From Mayfieldus sp038040285 (GTDB taxonomy: Bacteria; Actinomycetota; Thermoleophilia; Solirubrobacterales; 70-9): DNA of 64,000 bases. The stretch covers positions 1-64,000 of the forward strand of contig JBBPIN010000009.1 of NCBI GenBank assembly GCA_038040285.1. Direction: 5' to 3'. Shown piece after piece: positions 16,184-25,029 of the stretch (position 1 is the stretch's first letter; each line of letters begins with the position of its first letter). A program made the translations under genes and the position numbers. The notes beneath the pieces were generated by a model. The model ran no database searches, was not told where the DNA came from, and was given only the letters and a program-made list of their open reading frames with translations.

Positions 16184-18232
16184 GTGGCCAAGGACACCGA
16201 GAAGCTGATCCGCCAGCTCTCCCTGATCTCGTTCCTGATGGCCCAGGGCAGGCCGGTCTCCGCGCTGGAGATCAAACGCGAGGTCGAGGGCTACAGCGAC
16301 ATGAACGACGACGCCTTCGCCCGGCGCTTCTACGCCGACCGCGCCGAGCTGGAGAGCCTCGGGATCCTGCTCCAGGTCGAGAAGCCCGGGGAGGGCTTCT
16401 TCGAGGCCGAGCTGTACTCGCTGCCGCCCGAGAACTACTACCTGGACGAGATCAAGTTCTCGGACGACGAGCTGGCGGCGCTGCGCACCGCTCTCTCGCT
16501 GCTCACCGACGGTGGGTTCGCCTACGCCGAGCCGCTTCGCCTGGCGCTCCAGCAGGTCGCCTGGGGGCACCCCAACCCGGTCACCGAGGGGGAGCGGGCG
16601 CCGGTCGAGATGGCGGTCACGGCTTCGGCTGGGGGCCGCGACCTGTCCCAGCGCCTCTCGAAGATCGAGACCGCGATCTCGCGCCGCAAGACGATCGAGT
16701 TCATCTACTACACGATGGAGCGCGACGACACGGAGAAGCGCAAGGTCAACCCCTACCACCTGGTCTTCCGCGACGGCCAGTTCTATTTGATCGGCCACTC
16801 GTACGAGCGCGAGGCGGTGCGCGTGTTCCGCCTCTCCCGCATCCAGGGCAAGGTCGGCTACGCCTCCAAGGCCGAGCACGACTTCCCACCGCCCGAGGAC
16901 TTCGACCGCCGCGACTACGGGCGGCGCGCCGACTGGCAGCTCGGGGACCTGACGGGCACCGCGAAGCTGTTCCTGCGCGAGCGGGTCGCCTGGCTGGTGC
17001 AGCGCGACTTCAGCGACTACGGGGAGTTCCGCCCGGCGCGCAAGGCCGACCGCGCGCCCGGCAAGGGGCTGATCTTCGAGACGCCATACGCGTCGCCGCG
17101 CGAGCTGATCTCCTGGGTGCTGCGCTGGCGCAACAACGCCGAGGTGCTGGAGCCGAAGGAGCTTCGCAATGAGGCCGAGGAACGGGTGGGGCTGCTGCGA
17201 GACCGCCACGCCAACTTCGAGGCAGCCGACACAGTGGACCGCCCGCTGCGCGCCAATGGCCGGCGCAGTCGCTCCAACGGCCGCGGCGAGGCGACGATCC
17301 GCCCGGAGCGCTTCGCTCGGCTGATCACCCTCGCCGGCCTGCTGATCGAGGCCGCCAAGGCGGGTGGCCGCCTGTCGGTGGACGAGGTTCGCAAGCGCCT
17401 CAAGCTGAGCAGCGAAGAGCTGCGCGAGGACATAGAGGTGCTCAACGTCGTCAACTTCGGCGGCGGCACCTACGTCCTCTACGCGGAGATCCAGGGCGAC
17501 GAGATCGAGGTCGACTCCGAGCCCTACGGCGACAGCTTCGCGCGGCCCGCGCGCCTGCTGCCATTGGAGGCGAAGGCGCTGGTGGCGGCGATCGACCTGT
17601 TCGGCGACCATCTGCCGCAGGCGGGCCTGCAGACCGCCCGCGAGAAGATCGTCGCGGCGCTCGGGCACGACCCCTCCGAGGAGGGGCTGGAGATCGCTTC
17701 CAGCGGCGGCGGTGACTCCGAGGTCGCACGCAAGGTCAACGAGGCGATCGCCGAGCGCAAGGTGCTCGAGCTCCAGTACTACAAGGAGAACGAGGACCAG
17801 TTCACCGACCGTGAGGTCGAGCCCTACCGGCTCGAGAACGGCCGCGAGGGCTGGTACGTGGAGTGCTATGACCTGCGCCGCGAGGCGGTCCGCCACTTCA
17901 AGCTCGACCGCATCAAGGAGGCGAAGCTCTCCGGTAAGGGCTTCGAGCCCCGTCCCGAGGTCGAGGAGATCGCCGGAGTGGAGGGCTGGATGGCCGACGG
18001 CGAGGTGCCGACCGCGAGCGTGGCGCGCGTCTGGGTCTCGCCCGAGCGGGCACGCTGGCTGCGCGAAGAGCGCACCGTGGTCGAGGAGCTGGCCGACGGC
18101 GCCGTCGTCGTCGAGGTGCCCTATGCGGGCACGCCGTGGCTGGTGCGCGAGATCCTGCGCGGCGCCGGCGACCTCGTGGTGCTGGAGCCCGAGGACGTCC
18201 GCGAGGCGATCCGCAAAGAGGTAGCTGCATAG
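16184..18232 (+). CDS. Fused PafB-PafC-type WYL-domain transcriptional regulator
   Basis: 682 residues; GTG 16184 begins MAKDTEKLIRQLSLISFL. There are two complete HTH-WYL units. Unit 1 (1-330) has an HTH (YSDMNDDAFARRFYADRAEL) and a WYL core (TIEFIYYTMER to YLIGHSYEREAVRVFRLSRI). Unit 2 (350-680) has HTH ITLAGLLIEAAKAGGRLSVD and WYL VLELQYYKENED to GWYVECYDLRREAVRHFKLD. Separate PafB and PafC form the LexA-independent DNA-damage activator of mycobacteria, and fused forms are known. Damage-response control is inferred from the family. Confidence 0.85.
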   Translation: MAKDTEKLIRQLSLISFLMAQGRPVSALEIKREVEGYSDMNDDAFARRFYADRAELESLGILLQVEKPGEGFFEAELYSLPPENYYLDEIKFSDDELAALRTALSLLTDGGFAYAEPLRLALQQVAWGHPNPVTEGERAPVEMAVTASAGGRDLSQRLSKIETAISRRKTIEFIYYTMERDDTEKRKVNPYHLVFRDGQFYLIGHSYEREAVRVFRLSRIQGKVGYASKAEHDFPPPEDFDRRDYGRRADWQLGDLTGTAKLFLRERVAWLVQRDFSDYGEFRPARKADRAPGKGLIFETPYASPRELISWVLRWRNNAEVLEPKELRNEAEERVGLLRDRHANFEAADTVDRPLRANGRRSRSNGRGEATIRPERFARLITLAGLLIEAAKAGGRLSVDEVRKRLKLSSEELREDIEVLNVVNFGGGTYVLYAEIQGDEIEVDSEPYGDSFARPARLLPLEAKALVAAIDLFGDHLPQAGLQTAREKIVAALGHDPSEEGLEIASSGGGDSEVARKVNEAIAERKVLELQYYKENEDQFTDREVEPYRLENGREGWYVECYDLRREAVRHFKLDRIKEAKLSGKGFEPRPEVEEIAGVEGWMADGEVPTASVARVWVSPERARWLREERTVVEELADGAVVVEVPYAGTPWLVREILRGAGDLVVLEPEDVREAIRKEVAA

Positions 18233-18948
18233 ACCTGGCGCCGGGGCATCCGGAGATCGGGCGGCTGATCGCGCCGAACCCCGGCCCGATGACGCTGGAG
18301 GGGACCAACACCTACCTGTTCGGCTCCGACCCCTGCATGGTGATCGACCCAGGGCCGGCCGATCAGTCGCACATCGAGGCGATCCGCGCGGCGGCGGTCG
18401 AGAGAGGAGGCATCGGCGGTGTGCTGCTCACCCACAGCCACGAGGACCACGCCGCCGGGGCGTCTCTGCTGGACGCGGCGCTGATCGAGCTCTCTGACGG
18501 CGAGAGCCACGGTCCGCTGACCGCCGTCGCCACCCCCGGCCACGCGACCGATCACCTCTGCTTTCTCACCGACGGCGTCTGCTTCAGCGGCGACCTGGTG
18601 CTCGGCGAAGGGTTCAGCATCGTCCCGCCCGACGCGGGGTCGCTGAGCGCCTACCTCGACTCCTTGCGCCGGCTCCAGGAATTGGACCTGGAGTTGATCT
18701 GCGCCGGGCACGGCCCCTGGGTCACCGACCCGGCCGCGAAGCTGTCCGAGTACGTCGAGCACCGGATGATGCGCGAACGCCGTCTTGTGGCGGCCCTGGA
18801 GCGCGGCGAGCGATCGCGGGCGGCGCTGCTGGCCGAGGTCTGGGACGACGTCCCGGAGCAGCTTCGCCCAGCCGCCGCGATGGTCATGCAGGCGCACCTC
18901 GACAAGCTGGAGGCGGAGGGGCGCCTGTCGGCCGAGCTCGAGCCGTAG
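18229..18948 (+). CDS. MBL-fold metallo-hydrolase (LACTB2-like)
   Basis: About 239 residues. APNPGPMTLEGTNTYLFG leads into VIDPGPADQSHI, the metal motif THSHEDHAAG, then TPGHATDHLCFL, FSGDLVLGEGF and a C-terminal CAGHGPWVTDP, followed by a helical domain (EHRMMRERRLVAALERG). This is the LACTB2/glyoxalase-II-like architecture with a winged-helix tail. The start is unresolved. In-frame ATA at 18229 overlaps the upstream stop and has aaagagg seven bases before it; GTG 18136 would add an Arg-rich, shadow-like extension; ATG 18289 would remove the first strand. Confidence 0.8.
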   Translation: MDLAPGHPEIGRLIAPNPGPMTLEGTNTYLFGSDPCMVIDPGPADQSHIEAIRAAAVERGGIGGVLLTHSHEDHAAGASLLDAALIELSDGESHGPLTAVATPGHATDHLCFLTDGVCFSGDLVLGEGFSIVPPDAGSLSAYLDSLRRLQELDLELICAGHGPWVTDPAAKLSEYVEHRMMRERRLVAALERGERSRAALLAEVWDDVPEQLRPAAAMVMQAHLDKLEAEGRLSAELEP

Positions 18949-18959
18949 GCGCGTCTCGC

Positions 18960-19934
18960 TCAGCGTTCCCTGCGCTTCCCCGCGAGCGTTCGAAGCGGCT
19001 TGGTGACGCGCCAGCTAATCGACCCCTCATAACCCTTGATGGCGCGCTCCAACGCCTGTTCGGTATGACCTATATGTCGGCGCAATTCGTCAACCTCCGC
19101 GTCGCGCGCCGCGATGACCCTCGCCGCATCGTGGTTGAGCTGGCGGAGGTTATGGCGTAGTGCCTTGATCTCGCGCTCCTCCCCCGGCTCGAACCGCTCG
19201 AGATCGAAGGGTGTCAATTTGCCCCGCTTCCTTCGCATCAGCACCCACGAGTGGCGGCCAAGCTCACCGCCCATCCTGGGTCGATGCACGAAGTCCAGAA
19301 TCTCGAAGGCGCGTCCCCAATGAGCCCGGATCCACCAATCCGAATGCAGAACCCAGGGACCGCCGGCGTCCCAGGGCTGCCAGCTACGCAGCACGTTCAT
19401 CCCGACCCTGTCCTCATCCCAAGGCTCGTCGGCGAGCCATTGGGACATGCCCTCGCCCATGTAGGTTGCGATCAGCAAGCCGTCATCCCGAAGCACGCGA
19501 TGGAGGTCGAGGAGCCACTCGCTCCAGGAGTCGGTGAGGTGGGTGAACACCGAAATCGCGTAAACGAGGTCGAAGAAGCCATTGGGCCGGGAGATAGGGG
19601 GAATCGGCGCGTTCTTGAAGGCGTGGATCGGCGGGTCGAGGTGCTCACGCAGCCAGTCGACACTGGGTTCGTCGATGTCGCAGCCCCAGAACTCTGCGCT
19701 TTTCGCCTCGTCGAGGAAATGGCGAAGCGTGCGCCCCGAGCCGCACCCGAAGTCGAGGACCCGCTTGCCGTTGAAATCCCAGTCATCTGGCAGCAGGGCG
19801 ACGATCTGGTCGCGCGACTCCCGACCAAGCATGTCGTACAGCTCGATGGGGTTCTCAGAACTCTCGATTGCACCCACACGGTGGGCGAGTTCGAGAGGTG
19901 GGGCTGGAACTGGGGCTCGCACGGCGCCGATCAT
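18960..19934 (-). CDS. SAM-dependent methyltransferase with coiled-coil tail
   Basis: 324 residues from ATG 19934. The class I methyltransferase core (about 35-215) has VLDFGCGSGRTLRHFL, the acidic strand end WGCDIDEPS, then FDLVYAISVFTHL and LHRVLRDDGLLIATYM. After residue 245 comes a coiled coil (EPGEEREIKALRHNLRQLNH) and a basic end. It probably methylates a sugar or glycan of the neighbouring export locus. It is divergent from the ABC-transporter operon, with only 25 bp between starts, so the promoters are interleaved. Confidence 0.8.
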   Translation of the reverse strand: MIGAVRAPVPAPPLELAHRVGAIESSENPIELYDMLGRESRDQIVALLPDDWDFNGKRVLDFGCGSGRTLRHFLDEAKSAEFWGCDIDEPSVDWLREHLDPPIHAFKNAPIPPISRPNGFFDLVYAISVFTHLTDSWSEWLLDLHRVLRDDGLLIATYMGEGMSQWLADEPWDEDRVGMNVLRSWQPWDAGGPWVLHSDWWIRAHWGRAFEILDFVHRPRMGGELGRHSWVLMRRKRGKLTPFDLERFEPGEEREIKALRHNLRQLNHDAARVIAARDAEVDELRRHIGHTEQALERAIKGYEGSISWRVTKPLRTLAGKRRER

Positions 19935-19959
19935 AGGCTCTGCGCGATAGCGTTTCGGC

Positions 19960-21255
19960 GTGGCGCTCGATACACGCGCGGACGCCGACGCCACCGAAGG
20001 GGACGGCACCGGCAAGAGGACAGACCTAACGAGCGGTCGGGTTGCGATCGAGGTGCGGGGTGTAGAGAAGACCTTCCGCATCCCCACTCATCGAATCAGC
20101 CGCCTCAAGGAGCGCTTGGCCAACCCCTTCACGCGGCAGGAGTACCGGAGTCTCGAAGCTCTGCGCGCCGTGAGTTTCGATATCCACCGTGGGGAGTTCT
20201 TCGGCATTCTGGGGCGCAACGGCTCCGGCAAGAGCACGCTGCTGAAGATCATGGCGAGCATCTACCGCGCCGACGCGGGCCGCGTCAGGATGGCTGGCAG
20301 CGTTGCCCCGTTCATCGAGCTCGGCGTCGGCTTCGACATGGAGCTCTCGGCGCGCGAGAACGTTGTCCTCAACGGCGTGATGATGGGCTTGACCCCGAAG
20401 GAGGCGCGCCGCCGACTCGATCAGGTACTCGAGTTCGCCGAGCTCGAGGAGTTCGTCGAGGTGAAACTGAAGAACTACTCGTCGGGGATGCTCGTGCGGC
20501 TGGGCTTCTCGGTGATGATCCAGGCCGACACCGAAATCCTGCTGATCGACGAGGTGCTCGCCGTCGGCGACGCCTCCTTCCAGCAAAAGTGCGCAGACGT
20601 GTTCCACAGGATGCGAGGGAGGGGCAAGACGATCGTGTTGGTCACGCATGACATGGCCGCTGTCGAGAATTACTGTCACCGAGCGATGCTGTTGAGCGAA
20701 GGGAGCGTCGTCGAGATCGGTGATCCCGAGGAAGTCGCGAGGCGGTACTTGCAGCTCAACTTCGAGCACGCGCGTGACGCGCGCAGTGTCGACGAGACCG
20801 GTAGCGCGGATGCGGACGTACGGTTGCTCGACATCTGGCTTGAAGACTCCGAGGGCGGGCGGCTTACCAATGTCGAGCAGGGCACGCAACTCCGGTTGCG
20901 GGCAGTTGTGAAGGCTCGGTGCGAAATTCCGGGGGCTCAATTCGGGATCGTGGTGGCGAATGCGGACGGGGTGAAGGTGCATGAGTTCATGGCGACGCTC
21001 CGGGAGGCCGGCAGTGGTTCGAATGTGCTCAGACCGGGCCAGCGGGCCAACGTGGAGGTGACCGTGGACAACCTCCTCTCGCCGGGTCGCTACTACGTGG
21101 ACCTCGGCGTGTCGCGCTACCGCAATCGGTATGACGTGGCGCTCTTCGCACCGCACATACTCGGCTTCGTCGTTTTCGGCGATCGGGAGACGATGGGCGT
21201 TGTCGCCGTCAAGCACGAGATGCAGGTCACCGCGCAAGACGGCGGTCGCGGGTGA
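19960..21255 (+). CDS. Wzt-type ATP-binding protein of a polysaccharide exporter
   Basis: 431 residues with a GTG start. The ATPase domain has Walker A GRNGSGKST (85-93), signature YSSGM, Walker B ILLIDEVLAVGD and an H-loop (VLVTHDMA). After residue 275 a beta-sandwich domain (VRLLDIWLEDSEGGRLTNVE to GYxV-like end FGDRETMGVVAV) matches the Wzt carbohydrate-binding domain, which selects the finished glycan. It pairs with the permease that overlaps its stop. This is the ABC-dependent export route for surface polysaccharide or teichoic-like polymers. Confidence 0.9.
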   Translation: MALDTRADADATEGDGTGKRTDLTSGRVAIEVRGVEKTFRIPTHRISRLKERLANPFTRQEYRSLEALRAVSFDIHRGEFFGILGRNGSGKSTLLKIMASIYRADAGRVRMAGSVAPFIELGVGFDMELSARENVVLNGVMMGLTPKEARRRLDQVLEFAELEEFVEVKLKNYSSGMLVRLGFSVMIQADTEILLIDEVLAVGDASFQQKCADVFHRMRGRGKTIVLVTHDMAAVENYCHRAMLLSEGSVVEIGDPEEVARRYLQLNFEHARDARSVDETGSADADVRLLDIWLEDSEGGRLTNVEQGTQLRLRAVVKARCEIPGAQFGIVVANADGVKVHEFMATLREAGSGSNVLRPGQRANVEVTVDNLLSPGRYYVDLGVSRYRNRYDVALFAPHILGFVVFGDRETMGVVAVKHEMQVTAQDGGRG

Positions 21256-22100
21256 GCGTCTCGGTGACATCGAGCGAGCTGCGCGAGGTCCGCGGGCCAT
21301 CGGCCTTGGGGGGCGGGTGGCGCCGCTTCATCGACCTGCTGTGGTTGATCGCGCTCAACAAGTTCAAGGTCACCTATCTCGGGACGGTGCTGGGCTACGT
21401 CTGGTCGCTGGCGCGTCCGCTGATGCTGTTCGGGGTCCTGCTCTTCGTCTTCCAGGAGATCCTGCGGTTCGGGGGCCAGGTGCCGCACTATCCGGTCCTG
21501 CTGCTGTTCAACATCATGTTCTTCAGTTTCTTTCAGGAGGCCACGCAGCATGCGGTCACATCAGTGGTCGAGGAGGAGGGGATCGTTCGCAAGACACAAT
21601 TCCCGAGACTGGCAATCCCCCTCGCCTCGGTCCTGGTCGCCGTGTTCACTCTCGGGGTGAACCTGATCGCGGTGTTCATCTTCATCCTCGGCTACGGCGT
21701 CGGCCCGTACTGGACCTGGCTTCTCCTGCCCGTCCTGGTTCTGCCGCTGCTCGTGATCACCTCGGCGATGGCGGCGATCCTCTCCGCCCTCCAGGTGCGC
21801 TATCGCGACGTGCAGATCATCTGGTCGGTGGTCGCGCAAGCGCTCTTCTACGCGACGCCGGTGCTCTACACGATCGATTTCGTACCAGATCAGTTTCGCT
21901 GGCTGATCCTGCTCAATCCGCTCACCCCGATCTTCCTCGTGGCCCGGGAATGGATCATCGATCCCTCGGCCCCGGGAGCAATCGAGGCCGCCGGCGGCGC
22001 GCCAGAGCTGCTCCCGGCCGTCGCAATGTTCGTGGCGATCTGCGTGCTCTCGGTCTGGGTCTTCAACCGCGAGGCGCCGCGAATGGCCGAGGAGCTATGA
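21252..22100 (+). CDS. Wzm-type ABC-2 permease of the polysaccharide exporter
   Basis: 282 residues, GTG start inside the ATPase stop (GTGA). There are six membrane segments in the ABC-2 layout. The N-terminal cytoplasmic helix LIALNKFKVTYLGTVLGYVW and the conserved QVRYRDVQIIW loop are typical of Wzm/TagG proteins. It forms the channel that exports an undecaprenyl-linked glycan with the ATPase. The last codons overlap the penicillin-acylase-family gene (ATGA), so that gene is translationally coupled to the exporter. Confidence 0.9.
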   Translation: MSVSVTSSELREVRGPSALGGGWRRFIDLLWLIALNKFKVTYLGTVLGYVWSLARPLMLFGVLLFVFQEILRFGGQVPHYPVLLLFNIMFFSFFQEATQHAVTSVVEEEGIVRKTQFPRLAIPLASVLVAVFTLGVNLIAVFIFILGYGVGPYWTWLLLPVLVLPLLVITSAMAAILSALQVRYRDVQIIWSVVAQALFYATPVLYTIDFVPDQFRWLILLNPLTPIFLVAREWIIDPSAPGAIEAAGGAPELLPAVAMFVAICVLSVWVFNREAPRMAEEL

Positions 22101-24484
22101 GCCCGCCGCTCTCCCGCCGCCTCGCGATCTCCGGGGCGATCGCGACCGCAGCCAGTGCGGCGCTGGGCGGCGCGGTGCTGGGGGCGCTCTGGCACAGGCT
22201 GCTTCGGCGCCCGCTGCCGAAATGGTCGGGAAGCCTGAGCGTGAGGGGGATCTCGGCGCCGATCGAGATCGCCAGCGACCGCTGGGGCGTGCCCCACGTC
22301 CGCGCCCAGACCCCCGAGGACCTCTGGTTCGGCCAGGGCTTCTGCCACGCGAGGGAGCGCCTTTGGCAGATGGACTTCTACCGCCGGGTGACGGCGGGCC
22401 GCCTGTCGGAGATCGCCGGCGAGGAAGGGTTGCCCCCCGACTTGCTGATGCGCACCCTGGGCATCCGCCGCGCCGCGGAACGCGAAGAGGCCGAGTTGGC
22501 CCCGGAGCTGCGCGCCCTTCTGGACTGCTACTGCGCAGGGGTCGACGCCGCGGTCGCCACGGCGCGGGCGCTTCCCTTCGAGATGCAGCTGCTGCGGCTC
22601 GACTTCGAGCCCTGGAGGCCGGCCGACATGCTGGCGATCGGCAAGCTGCTGGCCTTCGGACTGTCCACCAACTGGGAGCGCGAGCTGCTGCGCGCCGACA
22701 TGCTTCGCGAGCTGGGTGCCGAGATTGCGGCGCGTCTCGATCCCACCTATCCGGCCGACAACCCGATCGTGCTCCAGGAGCGTTGGAGCGGCGACGGAAT
22801 GGCGACCGCGGAGCAGATCGCCCAGATCCGAAACTCGCTTGGACAGGCGGTCGGGGCGAGTGGTTCCAACAACTGGGCCGTCTCCGGTGAGCTGACCGCC
22901 AACGGCAGGCCGCTGATCGCGGGCGACCCGCACCTTCCGCCGAGCATGCCGGGCATTTGGTTCCAGATCGGGCTCGAGCGCGGGGGCCGCACGGCGCGCG
23001 GTGCCTCGATGGCCGGCCTGCCGGGCATCTACATGGGCCAGAACGACGACGTCGTCTGGACCTTCACCAACGTAATGGCCGACGTCCAGGACCTGTTCAT
23101 CGAGCGGATCGACGGCGAGCGCTACCTGTTCGAGGGCGACTGGCTGCCGCTCGAGATCGACCGCGAGGAGATCGAGGTCAAGGGTCGCTTGAAGCCGGAG
23201 CTGCTGGAGGTGCGCCGCACCCACCACGGCCCGATCGTCAACGGGCCGCTGGGTGCCGACACGGGCGAGCCCCTGGCGCTGCGCTGGATCAGCCTCGACG
23301 AGCCGACGGTAACGGCGTCCAATCTCGGCGTGCTCGACACGACCTCCGGGCCGGAGCTGGTCGAGCAGCTACGTGAGCACACGACGCCGGTCTCCAATTT
23401 GGTGTGGGCGGACCGCCATGGCTCGATTGGCTACAAGCTGGTCGGCCGGCTGCCGATCCGCCGCGGCGGCTGCCCCGACCTTCCCAAGCCCGGCTGGACG
23501 GGCGAGTACGAGTGGGAGGGCGTCGTGCCCTACGAGAAGCTGCCGGAGATCACCGATCCGAAGAGCGGCTACCTGGTGACCGCCAACAACCGCATCGTCG
23601 GGGACGGCTTCCCGCACCACATCACCAGCGAGTACCTGGACGGCTTCCGGGCCCGCAGGATCGAGGGCCTGTTGGCGTCAAACGACGAGCACGACGCCGA
23701 CGGCTTCGAACGCATGCAGTCCGACCTGCACTCGATCCCCGGTCTGGAGACGGCTCGCCGGCTCGGCCGCATGACCCCGGCGAGCCAACGGGAGATCCAG
23801 GCGATCGAGCGGCTGCGCAGCTGGGACGGCTCGATGGCGGCGAGTTCTGTCGCGGCGACGATCTATCAGGCGTTCACGTTGCGCCTCGGGCGCGAGTTCA
23901 CCCGCGCCGCGATCGGCGACCGCGACCTCGCGGAGCGCTACCTGGACCGGGCCGACAACGGCTTCAGTCGCCACGTGACCTCTCCGTGGCGTTGGCAGTC
24001 GCATCTGCTGACCCTCTGGGCGCAGGCCGACGACGGGCTCATCGGGCGCCCCTGGGACGACCTCGTGATCGACGCGCTGCGCGGCGCCCTCGACGATCTC
24101 AGCGACCGTTACGGCCCCGACCCCGAGGGATGGACCTGGGGGCGGGTGCACGAGATGGAGTTCCCGCACGCGCTCGGTGCGGCCAATCCGTTGTTGCGTC
24201 GCCTGCTCAACCGCCGCCTGCCGACCGGCGGGGCCGAGGAGACGGTGAGCCAGATCGCCTATGACCCCAACCACCCCTACCACGCGGTCTGGGCGCCGAG
24301 CTGGCGCATGGTCGCCGACCCCGGCGACCCGGATAGCTCGCGCTGGCAGATGTTCACCGGCCAGTCGGGTCACCCGGCCAGCCCCCACTACGACGATCTT
24401 CAGCAGGACTGGCTGGAGGGCCGCACGCAGCCGATGGCCGGCGAGGGGCCGTGGCAGTCGCTCACCCTCGAGCCGCAGGCGTGA
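22097..24484 (+). CDS. Penicillin acylase family Ntn-hydrolase
   Basis: 795 residues from ATG 22097 (after gaggag). A membrane anchor or signal (about 8-32) comes first, then the alpha-chain region (PIEIASDRWGVPHVRAQTPE, FGQGFCHARERLWQMDFYRR), then the autoprocessing site ASGSNNWAVSG with Ser257 as the new N-terminal nucleophile. The beta chain has AGDPHLPPSMPGIWFQI, MGQNDDVVWTFTNVMADVQD and YDPNHPYHAVWAPSWR. The family cleaves acyl-amide bonds such as penicillin, acyl-homoserine lactone or other N-acyl substrates. The coupling with the exporter is unusual; substrate unknown. Confidence 0.88.
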   Translation: MSPPLSRRLAISGAIATAASAALGGAVLGALWHRLLRRPLPKWSGSLSVRGISAPIEIASDRWGVPHVRAQTPEDLWFGQGFCHARERLWQMDFYRRVTAGRLSEIAGEEGLPPDLLMRTLGIRRAAEREEAELAPELRALLDCYCAGVDAAVATARALPFEMQLLRLDFEPWRPADMLAIGKLLAFGLSTNWERELLRADMLRELGAEIAARLDPTYPADNPIVLQERWSGDGMATAEQIAQIRNSLGQAVGASGSNNWAVSGELTANGRPLIAGDPHLPPSMPGIWFQIGLERGGRTARGASMAGLPGIYMGQNDDVVWTFTNVMADVQDLFIERIDGERYLFEGDWLPLEIDREEIEVKGRLKPELLEVRRTHHGPIVNGPLGADTGEPLALRWISLDEPTVTASNLGVLDTTSGPELVEQLREHTTPVSNLVWADRHGSIGYKLVGRLPIRRGGCPDLPKPGWTGEYEWEGVVPYEKLPEITDPKSGYLVTANNRIVGDGFPHHITSEYLDGFRARRIEGLLASNDEHDADGFERMQSDLHSIPGLETARRLGRMTPASQREIQAIERLRSWDGSMAASSVAATIYQAFTLRLGREFTRAAIGDRDLAERYLDRADNGFSRHVTSPWRWQSHLLTLWAQADDGLIGRPWDDLVIDALRGALDDLSDRYGPDPEGWTWGRVHEMEFPHALGAANPLLRRLLNRRLPTGGAEETVSQIAYDPNHPYHAVWAPSWRMVADPGDPDSSRWQMFTGQSGHPASPHYDDLQQDWLEGRTQPMAGEGPWQSLTLEPQA

Positions 24485-24948
24485 GCCGGCGCGCCGAGAT
24501 CCAGCTCAGCCCCGACGAGCAACGCGAGCTGATCGAGAACGAGCGGGTTGTGGTCGTGGGCAGCTTCGGTCCGCGGGGTTGGCCGCACCTGATGCCGCTT
24601 TGGTATGTGCCCCGCGATGGCGAGGTGTGGATCTACACCTACGCGAAGTCGCAGAAGGTGCGCAACCTGGAGCGCGACCCGCGCGCCACGCTGTTGATCG
24701 AGACCGGCCACGAGTACGCGGAGCTGCGCGGGGTGATGGTCGAGGCCGAGGCGGAGATCCACGGCAACATCGACACGGTCTTCCCGATTGCGGAGCAGCT
24801 GACCCTGCGATACGCCGATGGCATCGACTCGCTCGAAGGCGATGCCCGCGAGGCGCTGAAGGCGCAGGCGGCGAAGCGGGTCGCGATCCGCTTCCGGGCG
24901 CTCCGGATCGCGACCTGGGACCACCGCAGGCTCGGCGGCAGTTATTGA
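24481..24948 (+). CDS. Pyridoxamine-phosphate-oxidase-like flavin or F420 protein
   Basis: 155 residues, GTG start overlapping the acylase stop (GTGA). The split-barrel pattern is clear: VVVVGSFGPRGWPHLMPLWY, WIYTYAKSQKVRNLERDPRA, LLIETGHEYAELRGVMVEAE and the end FRALRIATWDHRRLGG. Members bind FMN, F420 or haem and act as small reductases or oxidases. Substrate unknown. It is the last gene before a double-hairpin repeat. Confidence 0.8.
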   Translation: MSRRAEIQLSPDEQRELIENERVVVVGSFGPRGWPHLMPLWYVPRDGEVWIYTYAKSQKVRNLERDPRATLLIETGHEYAELRGVMVEAEAEIHGNIDTVFPIAEQLTLRYADGIDSLEGDAREALKAQAAKRVAIRFRALRIATWDHRRLGGSY

Positions 24949-24950
24949 CT

Positions 24951-25005
24951 GGCCGCGGCGTTGCGCCGCGGCACTGGCATGTCAGGCGGCAAGCCGCCGC
25001 AATTG
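24951..25005 (-). repeat. Double-hairpin intergenic repeat, copy 1
   Basis: It has a perfect GC hairpin (ccgcggcg-ttg-cgccgcgg), a spacer containing ctggcatgtcag, and a second hairpin (ggcggc-aa-gccgcc) ending at caattg. It is the reverse complement of the elements at 43757 and 53877. It lies between the PNPOx-like gene and rmlA. Confidence 0.8.
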
Positions 25006-25029
25006 TTCGTGAGTAGCCTTGCCCATCCG

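Noticed and set aside
16103..17896. Long minus-strand open frame opposite the PafBC gene
   Set aside because: It is antisense to a well-matched two-unit WYL protein; the composition (Leu/Arg/Val/Gly rich, no motif) is typical of a GC shadow.
20026..21300. 424-codon minus-strand frame opposite the Wzt-type gene
   Set aside because: It has no recognisable domain and runs through the ATPase, which has all motifs on the plus strand.
21131..22096. 320-residue N-terminal extension of the acylase ORF
   Set aside because: It overlaps the permease in another frame and has no acylase features; ATG 22097 with RBS starts the real protein.
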